Shown here piece after piece: positions 1 through 7,145 of a DNA stretch of 11,581 nucleotides; the first letter of the stretch is position 1, and each line of letters begins with the position of its first letter. The stretch is from assembly GCA_016200595.1 (NCBI GenBank), contig JACQEL010000145.1, positions 1-11,581 of the forward strand, read 5' to 3'. Made by a program: the position numbers and the translations under genes. The stretch comes from Deltaproteobacteria bacterium (GTDB taxonomy: Bacteria > Desulfobacterota > Binatia > Bin18). The notes below the pieces were generated by a model. That model had not been told where the DNA came from and did no database searches. It saw only the letters and a program-made list of their open reading frames with translations.

Positions 1-517
1 AGTCCGCCGCCTTGCGCCCGGCTGGCCACGGATAGCGCGTCACCGTCGCCGAAAACGGTGTGAAATATAGCCCGTCGTACGGCGTGGCGGTTTTTTGGTC
101 ATCAAAGTAGGGGGCATGGAGCCGCGTGCCCCCCATCATCCGTTTGATCCGGTTCGGGCCGTAGTCAAAGACCCCATCATACTCAGTGCGCATGTTGAGG
201 TAGTAGTCAAAAGCGTCGAGGTTCATGAACTGCCCCACGCCGCCGACGGTGGGGAACTCGCGCGAGGCGCGATTGAGGTTATGGCGCCACTCCAGGGTGA
301 CAAAGTTACGGTGCGAGACTATGTTACCGGCGCCATAGGTGGCCTTCTGGGCGCCGTATTTGGGGTCCTGGGTGGCAAGCACTGCGCGGCTGTAGACGAA
401 GCCTGACAGGCTCATCTCGCGCCGGTCGTCGAAGAAATAGCCCCAGGCGGTCGCGGCGGGTACTAACAGGACGGTCAATGCCGCACACAGCCCCCATCTC
501 TGCAGATTCCTCCTCAT
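1..517 (-). CDS. Exported, probably outer-membrane beta-barrel protein (N-terminal part, DUF1302-like)
   Basis: The reading frame is open from an ATG at 517 to the left edge (172 codons), so the C-terminus is missing. An AAGGAGG ribosome site lies about 8 bases upstream of the ATG and fixes the start. Residues 1-24 form a good Sec signal peptide: RR-rich start, a hydrophobic stretch of Leu/Ala/Val, and an A-T-A cleavage site before WGYFFDD. The mature part is rich in aromatic residues and alternating short strands (GFVYSRAVLA, NFVTLEWRHNL), as expected of an outer-membrane barrel. I associate this look with DUF1302-type proteins of Desulfobacterota-like bacteria, but this is by resemblance only. 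It is divergent from the regulator at 739, with about 220 bases between the two starts, so the regulator may control it. The exported location is fairly sure, the family is not. Confidence 0.6.
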   Translation of the reverse strand, partial: MRRNLQRWGLCAALTVLLVPAATAWGYFFDDRREMSLSGFVYSRAVLATQDPKYGAQKATYGAGNIVSHRNFVTLEWRHNLNRASREFPTVGGVGQFMNLDAFDYYLNMRTEYDGVFDYGPNRIKRMMGGTRLHAPYFDDQKTATPYDGLYFTPFSATVTRYPWPAGRKAAD

Positions 518-690
518 AACGTGCCCTCCTTGCCCGCCCGGCTGTCGTCGTCGTAGGCGGGGCTATTGGTGATTTTTCACTTTTTGTTTTGCTTTCTGTT
601 TTCTTTAGTGCTATAAGAGCCTCGCTCTGCAACCTTGCAGGGTATGGGCAGAGGGTATAACAGGGGAGCAGGGCAAAAGTCATAACATTG

Positions 691-722
691 CGGTTCAATT
701 TCGGTTCAATTTTCTCTGAACC
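691..722 (+). promoter_or_regulatory. Tandem 11-mer plus inverted repeat upstream of the regulator start
   Basis: CGGTTCAATTT occurs twice back to back (691-701 and 702-712). The second copy also pairs with TGAACC at 717-722: GGTTCA 703-708, an 8-base spacer, then TGAACC. The cluster ends 16 bases before the chosen ATG at 739. Direct plus inverted half-sites this close to a start suggest an operator, possibly for self-regulation by the winged-helix protein. No convincing -35/-10 pair was picked out. The function is inferred. Confidence 0.35.
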
Positions 723-738
723 CTTGGGGGAGGCAGCC

Positions 739-3700
739 ATGAAGCCAATGCAAGAAATCCTCTTCCGCCACTGTCGGCTCGATGCCACCAATCAGCTGCT
801 GTGGCGGGGGGCACGTCTGATTCCCCTCAGGCAAAAAAGTTTCGCGGTGCTGAAATACCTGCTGGAGCACCCGGGCCAGCTGGTGACGAAAGATGAGTTA
901 CTCAGTGCCGTGTGGCCCGAAACTTGTGTGAGCGACATCGTCCTCAAAGTCTGTGTACGCGAGCTGCGCTATGCCTTAGGCGATCAGAAGGGGGCCCCGC
1001 AGTTCATCGAGACCGTCCATCGGCGTGGGTACCGGTTTGTTGCCCCGCTCAATACCGCTCCACGAGTTGCCAGTCGTCAGTTGTCAGTAAGCAGTAAGCA
1101 GAAATCTGCTGCTTCTCCTCAACTGGCAACGAGGAACTGGCAACTCACAACTTCCCTGGTGGGGCGCGAGGCCGAACTGACGCAGCTCCACCACTGGTTA
1201 GACAAAGTGCGGAACGGTGAACGCCAGCTCGTCTTCGTCACCGGCGAGCCGGGCATTGGCAAGACCGCGCTGGTTGAGGCCTTCTGCGGACACCTCGCCA
1301 GTAGTCCAGATCTCGGGGTGGTGCAGGGACAGTGTCTCGAACACTATGGGGTTGATGAAGCCTATTTACCGGTTCTAGAAGCGCTGAAACGGCTCTGCCG
1401 TGAACCGGGGCGAGAGCGGCTCCTGGCTTTGCTCCGCCGCCTGGCGCCTACCTGGCTGCTGCAGATGCCCTCGCTGACCACTCCAGCCGAGCGCAAGCGA
1501 CTGCAGCGGGAGCTGGCCAAGACGACACCGGAGCAAATGCTGCGTGAGATCGCCGAGGTGGTAGAACTGCTCAGTGCCGAGACTCCGCTCGTCCTGGTTC
1601 TCGAAGACCTGCAGTGGAGTGATTACTCGACGCTGGATTTCATTTCCCATCTGGCGCGGCGGCCGGAGCCAGCTCGTCTCTTGCTCATCGGCACCTACCG
1701 GCCGATAGAAGTGCAGTGGAGTGGCCATCCCTTGCGGCATCTCGTGCAAGAACTCAAAGTGCATAGGCACTGTACCGAGCTGTCGCTCGGGTTTCTCAGC
1801 CAAGAGCATGTCGCTGAGTATTTGTTGACGCGCTTTGCCGGAGGACCGGCCGACCCTGCGCGTTTTCGCCGGTTGGTGCAGGTTGTTCACCAACGGACTG
1901 ACGGGAACCCGTTGTTCATGGTCAATTTGGTGGATTACCTGGTTGCGCAGGGAACCCTGGCTGGAGATCTGACTGGAGAAGGGCAGCCGCTGGCGCCTCT
2001 GCAAGAATGGGAGCAGATCGGCATTCCCCAGAACATCCAACAGATGATCGAGCAGCACATTGAACGTCTCCGACCCGAGGAGCAACGCATGCTGGAGGTT
2101 GCCAGCGTGGCTGGAACCGAGTTCTCCATTGCGGCGGTAGCGGCTGGCTTAGCGGCGGACGTAATGGCAGTGGAGGAACTCTGCGAGGGATTGGCGCGGC
2201 GTGGACAATTTGTACGGACCCAAGGAATCAGTGAATGGCCAAACGGGACCGTGGCCGCGCGGTATGAGTTTATTCACTCCCTCTATCGGCAGGTGTGGTA
2301 CGAGCGCGTGACGGCGAATCGGCGGTTGCAGCTGCATCGACGGATTGGCGAGTGTGAAGAGAGCGCCTTTGGTTCTCAGGTGAGTGAGATCGCGGCGGAG
2401 CTCGCGATCCACTTCGAGCAGGGACGAGACTACGGCAAAGCCATCCAGTATCGCACGCGTGCCGCCGAGAACGCGCTGCAGCGGTGTGGCTATCGCGAGG
2501 CGCTGAACCACCTCAGCAAAGGATTGGAGTGCCTCAAGTCCTTACCTGATACGCCCGTGCGGTTTCAGCAGGAGATTGCGCTGCAAATTTCTTTAGGCTT
2601 GGCACTGGTCGCCACCAAGGGATATGCCGCGCCAGAAGTGGAACGCAGCTATACGCGCGCCCTCGAGTTGTGTCGGCAAGTGGAAGTAACGCCGCAACTG
2701 TATTGGTCCCTCTGGGGGTTGCAGGGTTTTTATTACGTCCAGGCGCAATTGCCGACGGCCCGCGAGCTGGGGGAGCAGCTGGTTGACCTGGCACAGCGCC
2801 TCGCAGACCCCGGGCTCCTCGGCGCCGCCCAGTGCGTCCTGGGAGCCACGTTATCCTCGCTGGGAGAACCCCTCTCGGCGCGAACGCGGCTGGAGCAGGG
2901 GATTGCCCTGTGTAGCACCCAACGACACGCGCGACTCCAGGCGATTTGTCTGTCGTTGTTAGGTCGGGTGCTGTGGGTCCTCGGCTATCCTGACCAGGCA
3001 CTGCAAAAGGTTCAGGAGTCCCTCAGCCTGGCCCGCGAGCTGGCTCACCCCCTCACGTCCGTCATTACGTCCTGCATTGCGGCGCTGATCCACATCGTTC
3101 TCCAGAAAGTCGAGGAGGTGCAAAAGCGCGCAGAGGAAGTTCTCACGCTTTCGGCTGAACGCGGGTTAGTCCATTGGGAAGCACAAGCAATCGCCTTGCA
3201 CGGCTGGGTGTTGACGCAACAGGGACAGGAAGAGGAGGGCATTGCCCAGATACGCCGGGGGCTCGCGGCCTATCAAGACACGGGCGCGCGGTTAGCCCGG
3301 CCGATGCTGCTGGGCTTGTTAGCCGAGACCTATCGGCAAATCGGGCACCCGGAGGAGGGGGTAACTGTAACGGAAGAAGCTTTGGAGATTGCCCGGCAGA
3401 CCGGGCAGCAGGTGCAAGAAATCTGGCTCTCTTGGCTCACGGGAGAATTATTACTCCAGTCCAAAATCAAACCAAGCCCGAGGCAAGTCAAAGCAAGTCA
3501 AAACAAGTCCGGAGTCCGGAGTCCGGAGTCCGAAGTCCGAAGTCCCCAGCCCTCAGCCTCCAGCCCCCAAACGGAGGCTGAGGCCGAAGCGTATTTTCAC
3601 CAAGCTATTGTTACCGCTCAACGCCAAGGCGCCAAGTGGCTGGAACTGCGCGCGACCACGAGCTTGGGCCGTTTGTGGCAACACCAGGGGAAGAAGGATG

Positions 3701-3804
3701 CGGCCCGGGAGATGCTGGCAGCAATCTACGGCTGGTTCACTGAAGGCTTTGACACCACCGGGCTCAAAGAGGCCCGCGCCCTGCTGGAAGAACTGAGCCA
3801 GTGA
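739..3804 (+). CDS. Winged-helix / AAA ATPase / TPR transcriptional regulator
   Basis: This 1021-residue signal-responsive transcription factor has three parts. Residues about 5-103 form an OmpR/ToxR-type winged helix (Trans_reg_C), with the typical ending ETVHRRGYRFVAPL. Residues about 140-470 form an AAA_16-like ATPase: VGRE start, Walker A GEPGIGKT at 169-176 and Walker B LVLEDLQWSD near 285-295. From about 600 to the end are TPR-like helical repeats, finishing with YGWFTEGFDTTGLKEARALLEEL. In the family the ATPase/TPR part senses a signal or partner and the winged helix binds promoters. I chose ATG 739 because GGGGGAGG lies 6 bases upstream; a TTG at 688 would add 17 residues before the domain starts and has no such site. 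Two linkers, residues about 107-138 and 915-945, are encoded by short repetitive DNA and look inserted. Its targets are unknown; the divergent exported-protein gene is the nearest candidate. Confidence 0.88.
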   Translation: MKPMQEILFRHCRLDATNQLLWRGARLIPLRQKSFAVLKYLLEHPGQLVTKDELLSAVWPETCVSDIVLKVCVRELRYALGDQKGAPQFIETVHRRGYRFVAPLNTAPRVASRQLSVSSKQKSAASPQLATRNWQLTTSLVGREAELTQLHHWLDKVRNGERQLVFVTGEPGIGKTALVEAFCGHLASSPDLGVVQGQCLEHYGVDEAYLPVLEALKRLCREPGRERLLALLRRLAPTWLLQMPSLTTPAERKRLQRELAKTTPEQMLREIAEVVELLSAETPLVLVLEDLQWSDYSTLDFISHLARRPEPARLLLIGTYRPIEVQWSGHPLRHLVQELKVHRHCTELSLGFLSQEHVAEYLLTRFAGGPADPARFRRLVQVVHQRTDGNPLFMVNLVDYLVAQGTLAGDLTGEGQPLAPLQEWEQIGIPQNIQQMIEQHIERLRPEEQRMLEVASVAGTEFSIAAVAAGLAADVMAVEELCEGLARRGQFVRTQGISEWPNGTVAARYEFIHSLYRQVWYERVTANRRLQLHRRIGECEESAFGSQVSEIAAELAIHFEQGRDYGKAIQYRTRAAENALQRCGYREALNHLSKGLECLKSLPDTPVRFQQEIALQISLGLALVATKGYAAPEVERSYTRALELCRQVEVTPQLYWSLWGLQGFYYVQAQLPTARELGEQLVDLAQRLADPGLLGAAQCVLGATLSSLGEPLSARTRLEQGIALCSTQRHARLQAICLSLLGRVLWVLGYPDQALQKVQESLSLARELAHPLTSVITSCIAALIHIVLQKVEEVQKRAEEVLTLSAERGLVHWEAQAIALHGWVLTQQGQEEEGIAQIRRGLAAYQDTGARLARPMLLGLLAETYRQIGHPEEGVTVTEEALEIARQTGQQVQEIWLSWLTGELLLQSKIKPSPRQVKASQNKSGVRSPESEVRSPQPSASSPQTEAEAEAYFHQAIVTAQRQGAKWLELRATTSLGRLWQHQGKKDAAREMLAAIYGWFTEGFDTTGLKEARALLEELSQ
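1065..1145 (+). repeat. Short iterated and inverted repeats forming an in-frame linker
   Basis: AGTTGCCAGT at 1065-1074 is a perfect inverted partner of ACTGGCAACT at 1136-1145. AACTGGCAAC also occurs directly at 1121-1130 and 1135-1144. Between them lie GTCAGTTGTCAGTAAGCAGTAAGCAG-type iterations. The whole stretch is translated as a Ser/Gln-rich linker between the winged helix and the ATPase domain. It resembles the short intergenic iterons of cyanobacteria and other large bacterial genomes, but here it sits inside a gene without breaking the frame. Confidence 0.6.
3483..3568 (+). repeat. Decamer and heptamer tandem repeats inside the regulator gene
   Basis: Two copies of GCAAGTCAAA (3483-3492, 3493-3502) and a related ACAAGTCCGG lead into nine consecutive 7-base units at 3506-3568. 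Three are AGTCCGG, two AGTCCGA, one AGTCCCC, then AGCCCTC, AGCCTCC and AGCCCCC. Nine heptads make 63 bases, divisible by three, so the frame is kept. They encode a Ser/Pro/Glu-rich linker within the C-terminal TPR part. Step-wise change along the array (GG to GA to CC) suggests slippage followed by drift. Confidence 0.8.
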
Positions 3805-4393
3805 CAGCTTGGCTTTGTGCGCCCTGAAGTCATGGACTGATGGAATTGGTTGTATCTGACTCTTAATGACTGAATCCATGAAAAAATGCACCGATCACTC
3901 ACGCTGCAAATACCGACGACCTAACAAGTGGTGGATATACTGCGCGATCCACCTCGACGAAACAAGTCGGCACGTGGGGAAACCGGGCCTTCAGCGCACG
4001 CGAGACCTCCTCAACTGCTGCCGAAGGCGAGCTGTCCCTCAGTCCGGCCTTAAAAGACCGGCCTACCGTCCCGTGCCGCTCCGCGGCACCCGCCAGCACG
4101 CCGTGCTGGCCTGAGGGTAGTCTCTGTACCAATCTTCGGACTTCCGATTGAGCAGCGGGCATGGGCGGACGCTACCCTGCGATGAAGAAGAAAACGAGCG
4201 AAGAGTGAAGGGGAAGAGTAGATAGGGGGAACCGGAATTGGACTTTTCTTGCCTTGTCGCTAAAGAAGCGAACTTGTATTGACGCTTACCTCTTGCCAGC
4301 TCCCCTATTTTTTCATAGAAGGGAAACCTAGAGGGCAAGCCATCCTGTTTCGCCGCGCTCGACATGCGGCTCGTATTCTTCGGACTTTACAGT
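3805..4393. other. Intergenic region without a supported gene
   Basis: No reading frame here shows recognisable protein content. The stretch holds the multi-hairpin element at 4036-4117 and otherwise non-repetitive sequence. A purine-rich tract (about 4180-4240) and a T-run at 4309-4314 are present, but I see no stem before the T-run that would make a terminator. A minus-strand frame ending at 3899 has some protein-like character but no recognised family. Confidence 0.5.
4036..4117. other. Compact multi-hairpin element (closing stem plus three hairpins)
   Basis: CCCTCAG (4036-4042) pairs with CTGAGGG (4111-4117), closing an 82-base unit. Inside are three local hairpins: CCGG/CCGG at 4044-4047/4058-4061, GTGCCGC-TCC-GCGGCAC at 4073-4089 (7 bp), and GCCAGCAC-GCC-GTGCTGGC at 4092-4110 (8 bp). 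All pairings in the second and third hairpins are perfect. It could be a small mobile palindromic element, a structured RNA or a recombination site. It has no T-run, so it is not a standard terminator. The structure is seen; any function is unknown. Confidence 0.5.
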
Positions 4394-4630
4394 ATGGAAG
4401 AGCCACGGACTCAACAAGATTGGCAAGATGCGGTTGATGCAGCCCAGGGCGCCCTGGCCCTCGATGCTGCGCGGCAATACGGATGGGTCACGGGCGGTCC
4501 GGAGGTGTATGTGGCGCGGTGTGAAGACATTCTGCGGCGAGGCAAAAGCCGAGGAGTACTCCCTACTCCCGATGCGATCGAGCGGTTTGCTAACGGTCTC
4601 CTCTTAACGTCGAAGACCCTGCTTTTTTAG
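4394..4630 (+). CDS. Small conserved-looking hypothetical protein
   Basis: This encodes 78 residues from ATG 4394. The composition is protein-like: an acidic N-terminal helix (QQDWQDAVDAAQGALALDAARQYG), then VTGGPEVYVARCEDILRRGKSRG. I have a vague memory of similar phage or mobile-element-linked hypothetical proteins, but cannot name a family and assign no function. An in-frame ATG at 4364 would add ten residues; neither start has a strong ribosome site. The C-terminus (LLLTSKTLLF) looks less conserved and the gene lies among gene fragments, so it may itself be a remnant. Confidence 0.45.
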   Translation: MEEPRTQQDWQDAVDAAQGALALDAARQYGWVTGGPEVYVARCEDILRRGKSRGVLPTPDAIERFANGLLLTSKTLLF

Positions 4631-4642
4631 ACACTGCCTCAA

Positions 4643-4833
4643 TCACAGGGGCGCTTTGTAGATCTCAAGGGTCTGCATCATGCCGATGTCCTCGTGGTTG
4701 AAGATGTGGCAGTGCAGGACGAGGAGGCCCGTGAAGTCGTCGAAGCGAGAGCGCACCGTCACCGTGCTGTGGCCGCGCACGTTTACCGGGTCTCGCCAGA
4801 TGGGCTCCGCCACTGTCACACCGTTGATCTGGG
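4643..4833 (-). pseudogene. Multicopper oxidase, C-terminal fragment
   Basis: Read on the minus strand, this is the end of a multicopper oxidase (cupredoxin domain 3). INGVTVAEPIWRDPVNVRG leads to the copper-binding LHCHIFNHEDIGMM. The HCH-x3-H-x4-M pattern supplies ligands of the type 1 and trinuclear copper sites in the family. The stop codon is at 4643-4645. Only about 63 residues remain of a protein normally of several hundred: the gene is cut where the GGGGAATAGAG end of a repeat begins at 4834. The fragment lacks the other copper-ligand motifs and cannot be a working oxidase. Confidence 0.8.
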
Positions 4834-4935
4834 GGGGAATAGAGTCAGGTCTTTCTTTTTGCATCAGAACATTTTTGCCTTGACCGTTACCGTTCCTCGC
4901 CATGTATTACTGCAAGACCTGACCCTCTTTTCCCC
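4834..4935. repeat. REPIN-like inverted doublet inserted in the oxidase gene
   Basis: The left arm GGGGAATAGAGTCAGGTCTT (4834-4853) has an inverted partner at 4914-4935, which reads as the complement of GGGGAAAAGAGGGTCAGGTCTT with a two-base indel. The core GTCAGGTCTT, the reverse of AAGACCTGAC, is the style of short repeat I associate with REP-associated tyrosine transposases. Two inverted REP units about 100 bases apart fit a REPIN, a non-autonomous element moved by such a transposase in trans. No transposase of that type is in the window. It directly abuts the multicopper-oxidase fragment. Confidence 0.55.
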
Positions 4936-5283
4936 CTCAGGATAAACTCCGGCGACAAAGCAATCTCTCCTACACGCAAAGATTGCTTCGCTCCGCTCGC
5001 AATGACTTGGTATCCGAAGTTTGCAGACACGCTTTAAGCCCTAGCGACTCTGGCCTTTTCCTTCTTGCGTGCCCGCTCTCTCCTTTCTGGTCAGCCCTGT
5101 TCTGCCCTGGGCGTATTGTAAATTGCTTGTTGCTGTAAGCAAGCTCAATTGCCGGGGGTACTCTCTCCGCTCCCTTCCCTTTTCCCTCACCGACGCGGCA
5201 GCGGGTGCGGGGAAAGCTGGCCGCGGCGAGCGAAGCGGGGAAGTGCGAGGGGGCGTTGAGGCAGGAGAGCGCGGAAGACTTGA
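4936..5283. other. Intergenic repeat-rich stretch between the two 39-base repeat copies
   Basis: This stretch has no supported gene. It holds an inverted repeat at 4958-4988 and a GC-rich, low-complexity part at about 5160-5280. The apparent minus-strand frame across it is a by-product of these repeats: it begins in one repeat and ends in the other, and has no recognisable domain. Confidence 0.5.
4958..4988. repeat. Small inverted repeat (AAGCAATCT/AGATTGCTT)
   Basis: AAGCAATCT (4958-4966) and AGATTGCTT (4980-4988) are perfect inverted partners around a 13-base loop. CGCTCCGCTCGCAATGAC follows. The same style of sequence (attgcttcgctccgctcgcaatgac) is a common dispersed intergenic repeat in several bacterial phyla, so this is probably another dispersed element rather than a site specific to this locus. 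Confidence 0.5.
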
Positions 5284-5322
5284 GGGGAATAGAGTCAGGT
5301 CTTTCTTTTTGCATCAGAACAT
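5284..5322. repeat. Second exact copy of the 39-base REP-like repeat
   Basis: These 39 bases are identical to 4834-4872, in the same orientation, with 411 bases between the copies. This copy has no nearby inverted partner, so it is a single REP-like unit. Its end is where the transposase fragment (5323-5526) loses recognisable protein sequence. Confidence 0.8.
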
Positions 5323-5526
5323 ACAAAACAGGTCCGAAAGGCGTTGAGGCCAGTAGTCGGCGGGGGCGAAGACACTGGCGCGCACCGTGCCTGCTTTGAC
5401 TTCACCAATCAACAGCCCGGTGAGGAGATACCCAAAACTGCTAAAGACTTCCGCGCGCATAAGGGGCTGAAAGGTCTGCAAGATTGTGGTGAGCGCGAAT
5501 GGTAAACTGTCTATGGCTGCCTCCAC
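5323..5526 (-). pseudogene. Transposase, N-terminal fragment
   Basis: On the minus strand a GTG at 5526, six codons after an in-frame TGA, opens about 68 residues: ILQTFQPLMRAEVFSSFGYLLTGLLIGE, then ASVFAPADYWPQRLSDLFC. This matches my memory of the N-terminus of a DDE-type transposase (IS4/IS701-like) found in repeat-rich bacterial genomes. Everything after it, including all catalytic DDE residues, is missing, and a REP-like repeat takes over at 5322. CTAGTTGTCCCAAGGTGGG just upstream (about 5548-5566) may be the old end of that element. It is not functional. Confidence 0.6.
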
Positions 5527-6065
5527 GGCTGGGTCGTTTGGTCACTTCCCACCTTGGGACAACTAGGGCGCGGGGAGCAAGGGCTCTTCGCGCTCCTTTC
5601 GACCATTCGCGCCGATCAAAAAACCCGGGAACTACAGTAATGAAGCCAAGTATATCATTTCGATTCTAAACCAGATTGGTGCCTAAACGAGCAGAAGCTG
5701 AAGAGGGACTGCCGCCTAACCAACCCTGCACCGTATTGCCGCCCGCTTGCGGTTCCTACTGAAGCTGCAAGGACACATCTGGGCGGCTCGCGGTGAGCTG
5801 GGACGTTAGGAGCGAGATTGCGGAAGAACTGCGGAAGCCCCGGAGAGGGGAAGGGGAATAGGACGGCTGGTGGCTCTGTTAATGACGAACGAATTCTCTT
5901 TTTTCACTCTTGATCGGGAAGAGCTATGGGTAAGTTTTTATCTTCTGACCGCTGCCTGTTCATCTTTCTCGGCACTGCCGGTTCACATTTGCTGACAACT
6001 TACAATTAGGCGTTGCGACATCAAGAGCTTTAGTATATACCAACGGGAAATACTTTAAGGAGCGA
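5527..6065. other. Intergenic region, mostly without features, ending in a repeat and leader
   Basis: I see no gene here; stops occur in all frames without protein-like stretches. The right part contains the longer copy of the island-flanking repeat (5921-6008). A ribosome site AAGGAG follows at 6057-6062 for the next gene. The base composition changes from GC-rich to AT-richer at about 5880-6060, which may mark the left edge of the acquired segment. Confidence 0.5.
5921..6008 (+). repeat. Left copy of imperfect direct repeat bracketing the island
   Basis: Matches 10202-10266 in the same orientation. Shared blocks are AAGTTTTTATCTT, TGACCGCTGCCTGTTCA and GTTCACATTTGCTGACA. The left copy carries 23 extra bases (about 5958-5980). 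By eye 57 of 65 aligned positions agree. The extra bases lie between two near-copies of CTGCC-GTTCA, so the right copy can be explained by a deletion between them. Confidence 0.75.
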
Positions 6066-6251
6066 ATGGTGGGAGATACTCATAGAGCAATCGGTGAGGC
6101 TATGCTTCAGGGCTACCGCTGTCGCTGTGGGCACGAGTGGCTCCCACGAAACAAAGAAGAGCGCCCTCGTGTCTGTCCCAAATGTAAGAGTCCCAACTGG
6201 GACAGGCCATACCAAGAGCGAAAATCATCTCACGGGAGAAGGGCAGCATAA
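6066..6251 (+). CDS. Small zinc-ribbon protein
   Basis: This encodes 61 residues with a likely zinc-binding fold: C19-x-C21, then GHEWLPR, then C37-P-K-C40-KSPNWDRPY. The four cysteines in CxC and CPxC pairs with a KSPNWD tail are typical of small zinc ribbons found near DNA-modification and phage genes. No enzymatic role is claimed; such ribbons bind nucleic acid or a partner. The ribosome site AAGGAG is only 3 bases before ATG 6066 but 6 before GTG 6069, so the second may be used. The stop TAA overlaps the next ATG by one base (TAATG), which argues for translational coupling with the methyltransferase. Confidence 0.75.
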   Translation: MVGDTHRAIGEAMLQGYRCRCGHEWLPRNKEERPRVCPKCKSPNWDRPYQERKSSHGRRAA

Positions 6252-7102
6252 TGGGGGATGTGCGCTTATATGCTGACGCTCTAGCGAATAACGTTCCCTC
6301 TATCGATAGTATCATCCCTAGTGAAACAGAGTGGCATGGAGAACCTGTTCCTGGTCTACGATGGAGCATATATCAAGGTGACGCGAAAGAGGTGCTCAGT
6401 CGTCTTGAAGAAGAATCCGTCCATTGTGTCGTTACCTCTCCCCCTTACTATTGGCTAAGAGATTATAAAGTTGAAGGGCAAATTGGATTGGAGGAAACAG
6501 TAGAAGGATACGTTGCCGCTGTAAGTAGCATCATGGATCAAGTCAGGCGTGTTCTTCGCAAGGATGGGGTGCTATTCCTCAATATCGGCGATACATACTA
6601 TTCCGGGAAAGGGAAATCTCACGGAACAGATAAAAAGAGCAACAAGCGACGGTTTGGTTTACGTGCAGTGGATAAAAGCGGTGGTTTGGGAATCGGCATT
6701 CAGAGAAAATCAACCATCGGTATCCCTTGGCGTGTTGCGATAGAAATGTGTTCTCACGGGTGGGTGCTAAGGAGCCCTATAATTTGGCATAGAGAGAATT
6801 GTCTACCGGAGCCAGTGACGGATCGCCCAAGCCGAAGTTATGAGTACGTTTTCATGTTTGTGAAGGGACGTCATTATTATTTTAATAAACAGCCCCTTGT
6901 CGATCAAAAAGTTGAAGAGGATATGTGGACTATTGCTGCACGGCCAAAAGTTACAAATGGACTGGATACAGCACCATTCCCGGATGAGCTTGTTCGACGT
7001 TGTGTAGAAATAGGTTGTCCACCAACGGGGGTAGTACTTGATCCGTTTCTAGGTGGAGGCACCACGGCGAGAGTTGCTCTCGAGATGGGCCATTCCACTT
7101 AA
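6251..7102 (+). CDS. Beta-class DNA methyltransferase (N4-cytosine or N6-adenine), C-terminally short
   Basis: The 283 residues transfer a methyl group from SAM to DNA bases. Catalytic motif IV TSPPY is at 62-66 (followed by YWLRDYKVEGQIGLE). SAM-binding motif I DPFLGGGTT is at 264-272. This order, catalytic before SAM-binding, defines the beta class (PF01555). The SPPY form is commoner in N4-cytosine enzymes, so m4C is favoured but not proven. Other conserved parts are SPIIWHREN (175-183), YEYVFMFVK (197-205) and FPDELVRRCVEIG (243-255). The protein stops 11 residues after motif I at GHST, where relatives continue with a strand such as IGIDLNPEY carrying the acidic residue that contacts SAM (motif II). 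Activity is therefore doubtful. It is probably the self-marking part of the island. Confidence 0.85.
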   Translation: MGDVRLYADALANNVPSIDSIIPSETEWHGEPVPGLRWSIYQGDAKEVLSRLEEESVHCVVTSPPYYWLRDYKVEGQIGLEETVEGYVAAVSSIMDQVRRVLRKDGVLFLNIGDTYYSGKGKSHGTDKKSNKRRFGLRAVDKSGGLGIGIQRKSTIGIPWRVAIEMCSHGWVLRSPIIWHRENCLPEPVTDRPSRSYEYVFMFVKGRHYYFNKQPLVDQKVEEDMWTIAARPKVTNGLDTAPFPDELVRRCVEIGCPPTGVVLDPFLGGGTTARVALEMGHST

Positions 7103-7145
7103 GTCAGTAAAAAAATGGGTTCGCCCTGATTATTCCGCAAAAGGT

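Noticed and set aside
574..594. Rho-independent terminator (GTGATTTTTCAC then T-run)
   Set aside because: The stem has only 4 A/T-rich-looped pairs and lies between two divergent gene starts, where no transcript needs to end.
688..738. TTG start for the regulator
   Set aside because: It would add 17 residues through the operator-like repeats; ATG 739 has a good ribosome site and begins right at the winged-helix domain.
3483..3568. CRISPR array
   Set aside because: The units are 7-10 bases, have no spacers and are translated inside a gene.
4036..4117. tRNA gene
   Set aside because: The length and 7-bp closing stem fit, but the hairpin loops have only about 3 bases and there is no anticodon loop or T-loop consensus.
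3899..4162. Minus-strand remnant of a transporter-like protein (ARFPHVPTCFVEVD)
   Set aside because: A short stretch has a faint likeness to the C-terminus of cation-efflux proteins, but the rest of the frame crosses the hairpin element and no family motif is clear.
4970..5326. Minus-strand gene between the repeats
   Set aside because: It is made of translated dispersed repeats and GC-rich low-complexity DNA, with no domain.
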